The position numbers and the translations under genes are program-made. A DNA stretch of 64,000 nucleotides from Membranipora membranacea (taxonomy: Eukaryota; Bryozoa; Gymnolaemata; Cheilostomatida; Membraniporidae): positions 16,370,001-16,434,000 of the forward strand of contig OU612075.1 in NCBI GenBank assembly GCA_914767715.1, read 5' to 3'. This document shows positions 13,501 to 23,500 of this stretch, one piece after another. The notes below the pieces were generated by a model. That model had not been told where the DNA came from. It ran no database searches and saw only the letters and a program-made list of their open reading frames with translations. Numbering within the stretch: the stretch's first letter is position 1; the number at the start of each line of letters is the position of its first letter.

Positions 13501-13857
13501 TCGATGATACAATGATATTTCTATTATGAGTGATTTTAAAGCTCAGCTAGTCTAGCTAACTAAACATGAGATACTAAGCTTCAACTTCTTCTAATAGAAA
13601 CCATGGCTCATTGCAAAATAAGGGAATCAAATAACCAAAAACTATGATTGTTAGGTGTAAAATGATTTGTAATACAAATCGCTGTTTCCAGACCGACGAG
13701 AGTATATCTGATAAATAAGAAACAACGTAGGGTTTACTTAGAAGATAATTCAGTTGATACCCACCACTTTAAGTTCTCCATAGTCAGCATAGTCGAACGT
13801 GTAACACACAACCAACTTTGATACCAATAAAAGTGTCCCTGCCAAAGTCCTAAACAT
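1535..13857 (-). CDS. RNF13-like: RNF13/RNF167-like PA-TM-RING E3 ubiquitin ligase
   Basis: Nine coding exons on the minus strand: 13857-13765, 13140-13051, 11371-11219, 8899-8809, 8421-8322, 7888-7777, 3069-2895, 2287-2036 and 1851-1535. All junctions are GT/AG and phases agree, giving about 460 residues. Order: signal peptide (starts MFRTLAGTLLLVSKLVVC), protease-associated luminal domain (contains VLNAQKSGYKAVIIYD), one membrane segment (KILIPMAFSFVGILLVAVIV), then a C3H2C3 RING-H2 with all eight zinc ligands (CAICLDD, CSHTYHQKC, CPVC) and an acidic Ser-rich tail containing TPLLPPP. The family ubiquitinates cargo on endosomal and lysosomal membranes. The start is the first Met before the signal peptide. 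The 3' end is uncertain: a good donor at 1558 (CAG|GTATGG) could splice to an unseen exon, making the last residues VWVQSLI an intron read-through. Which RNF13/167 paralogue this is cannot be settled by eye. Confidence 0.88.
4641..4808 (-). CDS. Candidate 55-aa single-pass membrane micropeptide
   Basis: An ATG at 4808 opens a 55-codon frame: a short acidic start (MADLDYIQINV), about 28 strongly hydrophobic residues with several Cys and Ile (ILFICWALLIICC onward), then a polar tail (SSPVEQRPAGVIIPSR). The layout of short head, one membrane helix and basic end is what small integral membrane proteins look like. It lies in the sixth intron of the RNF13-like gene, on the same strand, upstream of and divergent from the fucosyltransferase. 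I recognise no family. Chance ORFs of this length are common in AT-rich DNA, so this is a candidate only. It might also be an exon of a larger transcript. Confidence 0.3.
   Translation of the reverse strand: MADLDYIQINVLILFICWALLIICCVSIVILVFICYDYFSSPVEQRPAGVIIPSR
5797..7035 (+). CDS. Alpha-1,3-fucosyltransferase (GT10), intronless
   Basis: A single uninterrupted frame of 412 residues. Type II Golgi architecture: short basic cytoplasmic head (MVQRKLRTR), membrane anchor at about residues 9-31, stem, then the GT10 catalytic domain. Seen motifs are the GT10 donor-side motif YVSNCDS (about 219-225) and the family signature YLSFENSLCEDYITEKFW (about 276-293) followed by IPVAMGG. It would transfer fucose from GDP-fucose in alpha-1,3 linkage to GlcNAc-type acceptors. 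At least six N-glycosylation sequons (NMS, NTT, NWS, NIS, NLS, NAT). The start has an excellent Kozak context (ACCACCATGG). The gene lies antisense inside an RNF13-like intron. Lack of introns is frequent in this family and could reflect an old retrocopy. The acceptor specificity and precise paralogue cannot be told from sequence. Confidence 0.93.
   Translation: MVQRKLRTRLLVSICLSLFSFVASMIFINPGFVIISYEDKGLLPLTETVAEPPTRNMSVVAMRDKGRITVKSGAKDVLSDVNTTYLVKTNQEKMILAYYNWSLSWEDLLDFSDCEYRCKLSTDRTQSSEAAILLFEMTSLRRIEIPVLSPHQYTAYATYESPGYHFNQFQAEWDGKFNISMTYRRGSTITYSRYSRSVVQRKEPLEPIDYSAGKTKDLLAYVSNCDSRHYNRLQIIRELSANNLSLDLSGVCGKKHKVCRNLESFNECAAHKQYRFYLSFENSLCEDYITEKFWKVLSSDHYMIPVAMGGKSITDYTRVAPPHSFIHAEQFDNIDQLAQYLNEVAHNATLFNSYHTWRQDYKMERPDTQVPACQLCRVAHLKPDLTARTDFSTWWNKGACRTFYNNEWRMSK
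7084..7097 (+). promoter_or_regulatory. Polyadenylation signals of the fucosyltransferase
   Basis: Two near-overlapping AATAAA hexamers (7084-7089 and 7092-7097) about 50 bases after the stop codon, in the right place to end a short 3' UTR. Confidence 0.6.
10037..10056 (+). repeat. Copy of a repeat end: ATCACAGAGTAAGGATATAT
   Basis: This 20-mer recurs exactly at 10626-10645, and its last part recurs in the centre of the palindrome at 369-593. It lies in the third intron of the RNF13-like gene, between the 11371-11219 and 8899-8809 exons. It probably marks a decayed copy of the same repeat family. Confidence 0.55.
10338..10408. repeat. 18-bp minisatellite, about 3.8 copies
   Basis: Direct repeats of a TGTGACTTGGGACTCACA-like unit start at 10338, 10356, 10374 and 10392. 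They diverge at a few positions and the fourth copy decays after TGATACTTAAGACC. Intronic in the RNF13-like gene, with no coding potential seen. Confidence 0.8.
10626..10699. repeat. Nested hairpin with AGTAAGGATATATCC motif
   Basis: An outer pair, ATCACAGAGTAAGGA at the left and TCCTTACTCTGCGAT at the right, encloses an inner perfect pair AGAGACTATAG / CTATAGTCTCT around an 8-base loop. The whole can fold as a stem of about 74 nt. It shares its 5' twenty bases with 10037-10056. Confidence 0.7.
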
Positions 13858-15084
13858 CTTTGTTGATATGTCTGAGATGCACTAACTGTTTGACTTTGTC
13901 CTAGTAGTAATTAGCCTTCTCAAGGCCGCTAGCTGCTGATTGGTGACCATTCACTGTGGTGACTCTGGAAAAAAATCTTATGATTAAATTTGTCTCTCCC
14001 ATGACATCCTTTGAATTAGATGATGAGAGAAAATCACTCGGTCAGAATCTATAATGATGAAAGGTCAACAATAAGGAACCTGCTGGTAGACAAACTTCAC
14101 TAATGGTTTTTGCCTGATATAGTGCTTGCAGCACCTTTATGGTTTATGACTAAAATCAGCTTTCATTTCACAAGTTCAAACACACTTTTTGAGAGCTCAC
14201 TGAGGCGGAAGAGGTCTGACTTGTTTCAATCAATAAATCCACCTAATGGCACCCTTTGACTAATGCCTGTGTGGATTCCATACTTTCCACACCAGGCATT
14301 GAGACATTCATCGTCATATCTATCTGCCTTAAATTTTTACCCATATACACGGGCAGTCACAAGTGAAAGTCACTTTATCTGCTTCTGAACCCTGGGCTAA
14401 CTCAAGTGTATGCCAGCTTGGTGGTTTAGATATTTACAGTAAGTAGTAGCAACAGTTACAATGGACCTTCCAACACGAATACCTGGACTTGGAGTATCAG
14501 GTACTGGCAAGCCACCACCACCAGGACGGTGCCTGTTTAATGTAGCTTGTCCACCACAGACTCCATGGCCAGGCAAAGTCCAGTGAGTGAGTCATTTATG
14601 AGGCCTTCATCCAAGACTAGTTAGTAACTTCTATCTATTATCATTATTATTATTTCTCCCCTGGGCCTGGCCCTCCTTCTCTATTCTACCGACTAAACAA
14701 CAAGTCAAGCAGCCAGTAAGTAACAGCATACATCATAGTTTCAATCAAAAGTATCATCTAAAACTTTTATCAACTCAACAGTAAGCCTTTACTGTTCACT
14801 TACTAGTTTCAGAGAGCTTAAAAGAAGAAAAATAACTGTATTACCAGCGGATTATTATAGCTCATACCTTCAGTTCAGCTTCACCTTGCTTGAAACTGTT
14901 TTTATTCTTGCTCTTGTTGTTGATATTATCACGTGACAACAATGTTTTAGTCCAAGATTTATCTTCTTAGACTGAGTAATAAGTAGTTTGAACCGATCGC
15001 TCCGTATGACATCAAATTTTGTATCAAGTGCGACATAGTGTAACGACGTTAAGAACTACATGAAGTGATTTTTTGAGAAATAGT
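13858..15084. promoter_or_regulatory. Head-to-head intergenic region, RNF13-like and Na,K-ATPase beta
   Basis: About 1.2 kb separates two divergently transcribed start codons, so the promoters and 5' UTRs of both genes must lie here. No clear TATA box was located for either. A small Pro-rich ORF is listed separately at 14461. The region 14930-15084 immediately before the ATPase ATG is probably its 5' UTR. Confidence 0.5.
14461..14586 (+). CDS. Candidate 41-aa proline-rich ORF, possible exon
   Basis: ATG in a fair context (ACAATGG) opens a 41-codon frame with GKPPPPGRC and CPPQTPWPG, ending in a stop at 14586. A strong donor-like sequence (CCA|GTGAGT at 14583) sits just before that stop, so this could be a first exon of a spliced transcript. 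Its phase (2) does not fit the next Na,K-ATPase beta exon (phase 1), so it is not an obvious alternative start of that gene. It could also be chance. Confidence 0.2.
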   Translation: MDLPTRIPGLGVSGTGKPPPPGRCLFNVACPPQTPWPGKVQ

Positions 15085-18000
15085 ATGGCTGAGGAAGAAG
15101 AGAAACCAAATAATAAAATCTGGAAGGCAGTCTGGAATGAGGAGAAAAGCGAGTTTCTAGGCAGAAATGGGATAGGCTGGTGTAAGTTGTGTCAATTAAT
15201 ACAATATTTCATGTAAAAGTTATTCATAGATTGAGCACACAGGAGGAAATGTCTGACCTACTTTGAATTGACTTGTCAAGACTCAATTCAATAATTGAAC
15301 CACCTTAACTTTCTTTTCTAATCTAAGCTTACTGAATCATTTATTTTCTCTGGACTGGTCTGAGCTAGTCAGTCTTGAAAAGCTTGCCAAGACTGGCCAG
15401 GTGTGAGCGTGCATCAATGAATGTCAACCCGAACTTAATAATAATTAAATAATTATTAATGCTAAAATTCGAGTGCAAGTCTTAGCCTATCTCTTTCTCA
15501 ATCTCATCTGGCACTGGACATCACACATATATATTTATATATATATATATATATATAGTCACACCACCAAGACTTGCCCCACCAAAATAATAATGTGCAT
15601 TCTGCCAGGCAATCTGTGCATTCAAATGATGTTTATATTATAAATAAATTGATTTGTTTCTAACTTGTAGTGTTGATAGGAGCATTCTACCTCTGTCTCT
15701 ATATCTTCCTGGCAGCATGGTTTACCATGTGTCTGGCTCTATTTTTTGAGACCTTGAAAACAACGGAGCCAAAATGGTATGGGGAGGACTCTCTTACTCA
15801 AGGAAACCCAGGTGATGCTTCAAACTATACTGGTTATTCTGAAAACTGAAGAACCTACTGGTACAAAGTAATTTTTCAAATATAAGAATAATGTACCTGA
15901 ATGACAGTGCAATGTCTGTATCACGATTTCTTTCAAAATGAACATGAACGCTCATTTTTTTCCACAGCTCATCCAACCTCATTAGAAGTTGACATCACTC
16001 TCATTTGAAGTCTCTGTCAATGTTTATTCTTATGTTTTAGGTCTTGGTATGCGCCCAATGCCCGTTGTTGATACAACTCTTATTAGATTTGAGCAAGGGA
16101 AACCCAGCAGCTACAAACCCTACACTGATCATATGGAAGCCTTCCTACTGCGTAAGATAGAACTTGCATTCTAAGTATTTTTATCAATATAATATGAATA
16201 ACAATAATAATATTTGAAAATTAGCTGAACCAGGCCCCTGGCTTAACCTAGGGGCCTGTTTGGCCTCGCACCACGATATTTTGTGCTGCAGTTTCATCCA
16301 TATGACACTAGATGCATTGAACTTAAAGTAGACTAGTCTTGTCTGATATGCCACACTTAACATATAAGGTACTTCACATGTGGTTTTTATACTATGTTGC
16401 TCACCTTTCATGCTCACAGAAAGGGGTTAACCAGACTGCTCATCAACTCACTGTATTACACTAGTTGTAAGGTCATAGACAGATGTATTTGTATTCCATC
16501 ACCACTTATCCGTTCATCAACATAACATTGTCGGACTCAGATACCCCCCTTATTTGATCTCACTTACCACCAACCAAATATCTTACTGTCTATCCCTGCC
16601 CACCCTTAGCGATATAGAACATTGGTGGGAAGGATAATTGCGGATAACGCGTTGAACCTTGTGTTTTCAGAGAGGAAGCAAACCGACTACCCTATAGGAG
16701 TTTAGCTTTCGCGGCATTTAGGATTCGCTTTTCGCGTTGTTGCCTAGGTTGCGAAATTTAGTGTATCTTAAATTAAACTCACTCACCATAGTTTCATAAA
16801 CAATGTACAATTATACAGGAATACACCATGCCTAATCATGCAAGCACCGGTGTGTAGTGGTCTAAGTGTCTGCTTAGCAAACAGATGGAGATTTCTGCCC
16901 TGGGTTCGAATCCCAGCTTGGACATTGTTTTTTAATTTTCACTAGTAAGCCTACTAGCGAAATTTAGAACTAGTGAAATTAAGTACCAGGTCCGAAATTA
17001 AACTCTAGCTAAATTAAACTCCTATAGGGTATGTAACAATCTGAACTAAAAAGCATTTTATGAGTTTCCCTGATAACTTGCTGTTCGTATCTCTTGAGAT
17101 CTAATGTATAAATTAAGTAATATCATGTGTTAAATTGTTACAGCTTATGAGGACAATCTTCAGCAGGGTAGGACGCTGATTGACTGTCCCGTATCTACTA
17201 CAGCTCCTGAGCACTCTGACGAAGCTGCCTGTAGAGTGGATAAAGACAAGGTCATCGGCAACACAGACTGCAGGAAAGAGAAGGACTATGGTTACGAGGA
17301 CGGTGAACCATGTATCCTTCTCAAAATGAATAGGGTAAGCGGACAAGGGTGCAACACTGAAAATAATGATTGTGACACTTGTATTGCTGGTTATACTAAT
17401 GCTAAGGTTTTTTACAACAGGCTGCTTAGATTTTCTTTATTATGTCTCTGTTTCATGTATGTTGTTTTATATCAGAACAAGCAATTGTAAACATGGTTAC
17501 AGATACAACTTGAAATATTATGCAACACATTGAGTCTTGTTTGAAAAGAATCAAATCTCTCCTGGCCAGCTTCTGATTGTTCTAATCTTTCTGACAGATA
17601 TATGGATTCAAGCCAGAACCATATAAGGATTTACAAGAGCTAATGGATGACAATGGCTTGTCGGAGAAGCCGAGATTTCTAGCTTTTAAACCAGGCCTCA
17701 CTGTGGGCGTGTCATGTGAAGGTCAAAACGCTGCCGATAGAGAGAATATACTGGATGACGGTGTAGAGTTCTTTCCTAACAACACAGATAACGTACTTAA
17801 CTATGCTGGCCTCCCTGTGGTAAGTCATGTGATCATGAATATATCAAATAGTAATTTATATTTGAAAGGGTAATCCTAATATTTCTTTGTTTTTTGTGTC
17901 TTCAGTATTGGATTCACATCTTTTATTTGTAAATTTTCCCTTGTCGATATAATGTCTTCACCAAAAAAGTCCTTTGACAAAAAAGATCTGTTTTTTTCAA

Positions 18001-18470
18001 TGATGCCTATCTTTTTCTTTTAGACAAACTTCCCATTCCGGAACCAGGAGGGGTATAGATCACCATTCATTATGATGAAATTCAGAAAATTCACCAAACG
18101 GGTTGTGATACAAGTAAGTAGAGGTGTTTCTTATTTCTCATCGTAAGCAAAAGGCTACCTGTAGAACCCTTGACTTTGTATTACTTCATACATCGGCCAA
18201 CAAATCAAAAAAGGCTTTGTAAATAACTTACCCATGATGCATTTTTACTTGAAATTCAGAGGTCAGAAATATTTTAGAATACTCGACGTCTGCCCAAAAT
18301 TAGACCAAATTGTTTGGTACTTTTGTTTGGTACTTTTGTTTGAATTTTACTATTAAATATCTCATTCGTCTTATTTTCAGGTTGAATGCAAGCTGTATGC
18401 AAAGAATATTGACAATAGCGGAAATAAAAAAAGACACGGTATACTTAGCTTTGAGCTGCTAAAGGATTGA
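15085..18470 (+). CDS. ATP1B-like: Na+/K+-ATPase subunit beta
   Basis: Seven exons: 15085-15181, 15671-15811, 16041-16151, 17144-17334, 17598-17819, 18024-18113 and 18381-18470. All are GT/AG with agreeing phases, giving 313 residues, the usual length. Type II membrane protein: acidic cytoplasmic head (MAEEEEKPNNKIW), the FLGRNGIGW segment matching the conserved FxGRTxxSW of the family, one membrane helix (about 33-58), and a large ectodomain. The ectodomain has six Cys (LIDCPV, AACRVD, NTDCRK, EPCILL, VSCEGQ, VECKLY), as needed for the three conserved disulfides, and an NNT glycosylation sequon. It chaperones and stabilises the catalytic alpha subunit at the plasma membrane. The first ATG is the only one ahead of the conserved head. 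An H,K-ATPase beta role is possible but less likely in an invertebrate. Confidence 0.95.
15365..15400. repeat. Short imperfect palindrome, TAGTCAGTCTTG...CAAGACTGGCCAG
   Basis: A 36-bp imperfect palindrome centred on an AAGCTT in the first ATPase intron. It resembles the palindrome at 61101-61139 in both arm sequence (GTCTTG/CAAGAC) and AAGCTT centre, so it may be a diverged copy of the same small element. Confidence 0.5.
15525..15557. repeat. (TA)n microsatellite
   Basis: A near-pure TA dinucleotide run of about 33 bp with one TTT interruption, in the first intron of the Na,K-ATPase beta gene. Confidence 0.85.
16690..17029. mobile_element. 340-bp TA-flanked MITE-like element containing a tRNA-like sequence
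   Basis: The ends are perfect inverted repeats, CCCTATAGGAGTTTA at 16690 and TAAACTCCTATAGGG ending at 17029. Each end is flanked by TA (16688-16689 and 17030-17031), the target duplication expected of Tc1/mariner-type transposition. The interior repeats AATTAAACTC several times and holds a tRNA-like unit at 16845-16923. There is no transposase, so it would move in trans. It sits in the third intron of the Na,K-ATPase beta gene. Confidence 0.75.
16845..16923 (+). tRNA. tRNA-like sequence (degenerate; AGC in anticodon position)
   Basis: A good pol III B box (GGTTCGAATCC, 16903-16913) lies in a perfect T stem-loop (CTGGG TTCGAAT CCCAG). Upstream is an A-box-like GTGTAGTGG, and between them an anticodon arm (TCTG / CAGA with one C-A mismatch) whose 7-base loop TTAGCAA puts AGC in the anticodon position. 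The variable region is long (class II-like, AGA/TCT pairing). The 3' acceptor strand (CTTGGAC) does not pair fully with the 5' strand, so a functional tRNA is unlikely. A tRNA pseudogene or SINE head captured in the surrounding element fits better. Confidence 0.5.
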
Positions 18471-20537
18471 TAAATATACACCAAACTCGCCATATTGTTT
18501 CTATACGGGTTCACAGGGATCCGGTTGCTACCACAGTTGTAAATAACAGCCTTTTCTGTGAACATCAAATAACACTGAGCGTGTAGGAAACTCACACACT
18601 AGAATTTTGATAATGACACTGGGGTGTTCCCAATTTAGCCTTCCGAGATCCCGGCGTTAGCAGCAATAGTAGCAACTAATCATCTCTCAGTCCTCGCAGC
18701 TGACCTTGACATTTTCCTCCCTCCCTATGAACAACATTCCACCACAAACTGTCTCAAACCTGATCTATTCCATTGTAAAATCTCTATGAATCAGGTTAAC
18801 TTAATCTTCATGAATTAGTTGCAAACCGGAGTTATCCTCTGATGGGGGAACTGAAATCTGACCGCTCCCAAAAAATGCTGATGATTGTGGTCAGATGGCA
18901 AATACCGAGGACAATTCTTCTTATGGAAGATGTTACAATGCGTTTTAATTGTACATAATATGTTTAACAACATTCTGTATTACTATGCATCTATTTGTTT
19001 TATTCTAAAACTATATTATTTTTGTATTTCATGGATTTTAAAGCTCCATTTATTTAACTTTATGCTCATAAACCATTTTCATCAATAAACAGGTGATCAA
19101 AGCAAAGAAGTGATGTACTATTTACCATCGTTTTGTAATAATTGGATCGTCCTATCCGTATTATGGTCTCTGTATCAATAACCACCTTTTGAGATGGCGT
19201 TATTATAATACTGCCATGCCACTGTCATTTTTTTTGTCCTAGTCAGGTCAATCAATACGAAGGTGCTTCCTAAACTGTAAGTTAGCCCTACCCTACCGCA
19301 AACAGACAAGTTAGCTACCAATGACAAAATTTGACTAGGTTGATTGGTCGAAGTAATGAGGTCTCAGTCCAATATTTTATAAAAGTACGTAACGCTACAC
19401 TATCTTTTGTTGTTTCCCTTCCCACTCCAATTGAAATGGTTAGGTATGGCTGAGAAGATATGCCCTCTTCATACTATTGATAGTTTTCTGACACCAGCCT
19501 AGAGGGAAAACAGAATACACATGCCTGTACACAGTACATACCATAATTCTATCAAATAAGCAGATATTTTATGATAGGGGAGCACCTATAATTTGGAATT
19601 GTGCATCCTTACAAACAATCATTACGTCATTATGGACTTTGACCACCCAATCACATTCCCATAGAACCCAGTCCAAGGACTTTGACCTCCCCATTATTAC
19701 TGTACACAGAACTGAGTCTAACTGAGGTCAAAGTTGTTTTCTTCTTCACAGCAGCTAGTAGTTCCAACTCATTCTCAGCACATACTAACCTCATATCAAG
19801 TTGTAAGCCTAAATATGTCTCAAATAATCAGATCTGCTGTCTCACAATGCAAAAGAATACAGTCTGTACATGGTTCAGTGATACAAAAATCATTGTAAGT
19901 ATATATTTCCGGTGTACATCAGTTAATAAAGTTAAGTTAGTTTAGGTCACTCCTCTTCACTTTGATTTTTGTGTTGTTGATGTGATTGCCTTTATTTTGG
20001 ACTAAGACAAATCAAACTCCTTGTTTTTCTGGTCAGGTGCACTGCAGGCTTTGCAGCTCTGATCCACTATCATTGCCCAGGAGTGGAGTTACAAAACACT
20101 CAACTTAAGAGAGTTTAAGCTCTCTCTCTCCTTTTTACAATCTTTTCTGCAGGCAAAGGCCTAGCCATCAGTCATGTTATAGTTTGGACTTTACCAAGAA
20201 ATTTCTTTATCTCAAGTCAAATATATGTTTCCTTCTAGTAGACTTATCTGGGCCCAAATGCATTATTTCCATGTTAACGGTCGGTTGTATGGCATTGCAT
20301 GACTTCTCCAAGTGTTTGCCCCTTATTTTATTATTATTTTCTCATCTCATAATAGAAGGATTAGCCACTGGTTGTGACATGTACAAGTTAGATGCTTACA
20401 TTATGAAAGGCGGCTGCTAACAGACTCAAGCTGACATCTAATTAACCAGTTTTCTAGAGTTGAAGGTATCTGTATGGTTAGGCCTACAGTCAAAATACTG
20501 TGATGCAGTTAATTCAACCATGTTTCCTATATTTCAG
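18471..20537. other. Intergenic: ATPase 3' UTR and presumed VLCAD 5' region
   Basis: The first roughly 600 bases are probably ATPase beta 3' UTR, ending near an AATAAA at 19084-19089. The rest should contain the promoter and first coding exon of the VLCAD gene, which I could not identify. No other gene is supported. Confidence 0.5.
19084..19089 (+). promoter_or_regulatory. Candidate polyadenylation signal, Na,K-ATPase beta
   Basis: AATAAA about 610 bases after the stop codon, following an AT-rich stretch without strong frames, a plausible 3' UTR end. Confidence 0.4.
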
Positions 20538-23500
20538 GCTACCCTCCTCAACATTTACTCAGCGAAGGAACTATGCTGCTGAAACTAGTGAAGTAAGTAC
20601 CATTCGTCTGTATCCATGTTCTTAGTCTATGAAATGTAGGCTTACTTCCTCTTCACAATTACCGCCATGACTTGCGGTTGGGAATTATGCTACAATTGCA
20701 ATTAGTGTTTGAAAAGCTTAGGTACTTGTGATGAAACTAATACTATGGCCTCCAAAGGGATAACAATGATGGGATAGAGTTGTAGAGTATTGCTCATCAA
20801 TGGGAATCATAGTATGTCTCATAGAATGGATTATATCTGCATGTACATACATCCTGATATGAGGTTTAATAAATGATTACTTGTTTCTTATTGTAGTCGT
20901 TCTGTATGAATATGTTCAGAGGAAAGGCCATTACATCACAAGTATTCCCATTTCCTGCTACAAATGGTAAGTTTATAACTAGGATCTTTGGTTTATATTA
21001 TACAGTTTCTGGTAGATATCTTGTTGGATTGATATCGTAAAAACAGGAAGCAACAGCAACATCCCCTGTAAGGTCCGGCCTGCTTATCCCAGTAATACAA
21101 GGGTATCACTACTGTCAGTTGAAGCAATGCATTTTGATACATTCTACTCAACCTTTGTTGTACACTACTCACTCTACCATACTAAACCATAAATGGGAAT
21201 ATAGCGGTATGTTCACCATTCATTCATTGTATATTATGTGAAAACTGATGAGGCCACAAAATTCAGTGAATTATTGACCCTGTGCTGGTGCCCGGCTGTT
21301 TGTGGTGCGAGTTTTGACAGAGTGGACTTTGGCCCAAACACTTGACTCTAAATGTCATTATGCCAACAATGTTATTATGCTGATGAGGGAACACTGATTA
21401 ATGGTTTTGAATGCCATATAAGACATTGCATGACTGATCAATGCAGGTGCCATTGTTGACCAGTAGTTAACTCTTCTGGATTTCCCAAAGCCTTTGTTTA
21501 CTAAGCCAGCTGTTCTCCTATTCATCGCCTCATCACTTATTATCACATAATTATAGGATTTGGTAATTTGCTCTTTTGTAGTGTTGGACGAGGATAGAAA
21601 GGAGACACTAGAGGCTTTGGTTGACCCAATGAGCAAGTTCTTTGAGGTTTGTGATCAAAACTTTATCATCCCACTTAATACATATGGCTGGCAAGACAGA
21701 AATTACTCCATTCAAGCCATCGGGGCCAAATATGTGTATTTGATTTAAAAATGAGACTAGAAAATACTAAGATATTGGGATGATCCAGTTTTTGTGAATC
21801 TGAGATTTGCCGATGTGCATTATTTTAAGACCTGTGTACTATAAAAGAAGAGAAATGTGACATGGAAACTTAAATATTTTGTAGTCTTCAACACCATGGA
21901 TAGACTCACTAAGTAAATTGGGGAATCAGTGTGAACAATGAACTCCCTGGGAGTTCATTGGTGTGAACAAGGATAAACCATTCACGGTTAATTTATGCTG
22001 GCGGAGGAATCCCCATACATACTTCATAGTTCATTATCATTAGAAAAAATATTTGTACTAACGGTTTTTCCATCCAATGCATGGTCATTACTCCAATAAA
22101 AACTTTGTTGCGGATTACATGCATAATTTAATACTCAATTCATTTCACCAGGAAGTGAACGATCCCGCAGCGAATGATGCGTTAGAGAAGATAGAAGATG
22201 ACACATTACAAGGACTGAAGGAGATGGGAGCGTTCGGTCTACAGGTACCCGTCGAGTATGACGGCATCGGTCTCAATAACACACAATACTGCAGACTAGT
22301 ACAGATAGTCGGTAGCCATGATCTCGGTTAGTTCACATTATACTATGAGCATACTTTCCCCTAATAAGTTGGTCATTTCTCATGGATATTTCCTCCAACT
22401 ATGATTTGGTAGTTATTAATGAAATTGTGTTTGAATTGATGCTAAAGCTGATTTAAATTTCACCACAAACCGGTCGAGCACTTTATAACATAAATTTCAA
22501 AGCAGCAGCAATGCTGTTCATTGCACTATGATTGACAGTCAGCTAGTCAGCAAGGAGATTGGTTTGCTAAACAAGTTCATTATCCCCTAAGTACATTCAC
22601 TTCGATCAATATATATTTATGTAAGAGCAATCCGCTTTGTTTACAAGTTGATGGTTGTGTAACAAATTATAGCTTGGTATCTTAGTTATGCAACTATAGA
22701 ACTGAGTTGTCCACTCTCAGTGTGTAATAGTCAGTGAGAAAACAACCCTCAATATTTACTTGTAGCGGGGAGTTTGCTTTTGTATGCTTCTATGCATTTT
22801 AATGATGAATTGAGAGTATGAGGGCTCAAATTACTGACTTGGTTAATTTTTCCTACAACATTCCTACCAATAAGACAAATCCTCTCACAAATGAGTAAGA
22901 AGGCGAAAAGAGGGATGTAGCCCTAAAACCATCACTCATTGGTTGTGATTTATTGGCGCTTTCTGTGAGCTGATCTCAGATCCACCACCATGTCCACCAG
23001 TCACTTTACAAACTTAATATTATTTTACAGGAGTGGGAATAGCTCTTGGTGCTCATCAGTCTATTGGATTTAAAGGAATCACTCTGTTTGGTAATGATGA
23101 ACAAAAGGCTAAGTACCTACCTAAGCTTGCTTCCGGGGAGGTGTTCGCTGCCTACTCACTTACAGAGCCAGCCAGTGGATCTGATGCTAATGTAAGTAGT
23201 GTATCATAATCCTCATGTGTATATGTCTCATATTAGTGAACTATCTCAATCTGAAAATACGAGAAGAGCAAAACTTTAAGTTGTGCAAACATTGGTTAAT
23301 ATGTTCCAACCTTGTTTTGGCTAATCTTAGTACGATATAAGAATCATAATGTACTCATATACATGTGAATCAAAAGCTCTCCTCGCTGCTTTCTGACGAC
23401 CCAGTTTCAAAACCAAATCTTGTTTATGATATTTCATCTTCGTAAGGTTTTAACTCAGCGAAATCCTCTGAGAGTGGACTTGAAAATTGAACTTTGAAAT

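Noticed and set aside
16845-16923. Functional alanine tRNA gene
   Set aside because: The T arm and B box are good, but the acceptor strands do not pair, the variable region is too long for tRNA-Ala and it sits within an inverted-repeat element.
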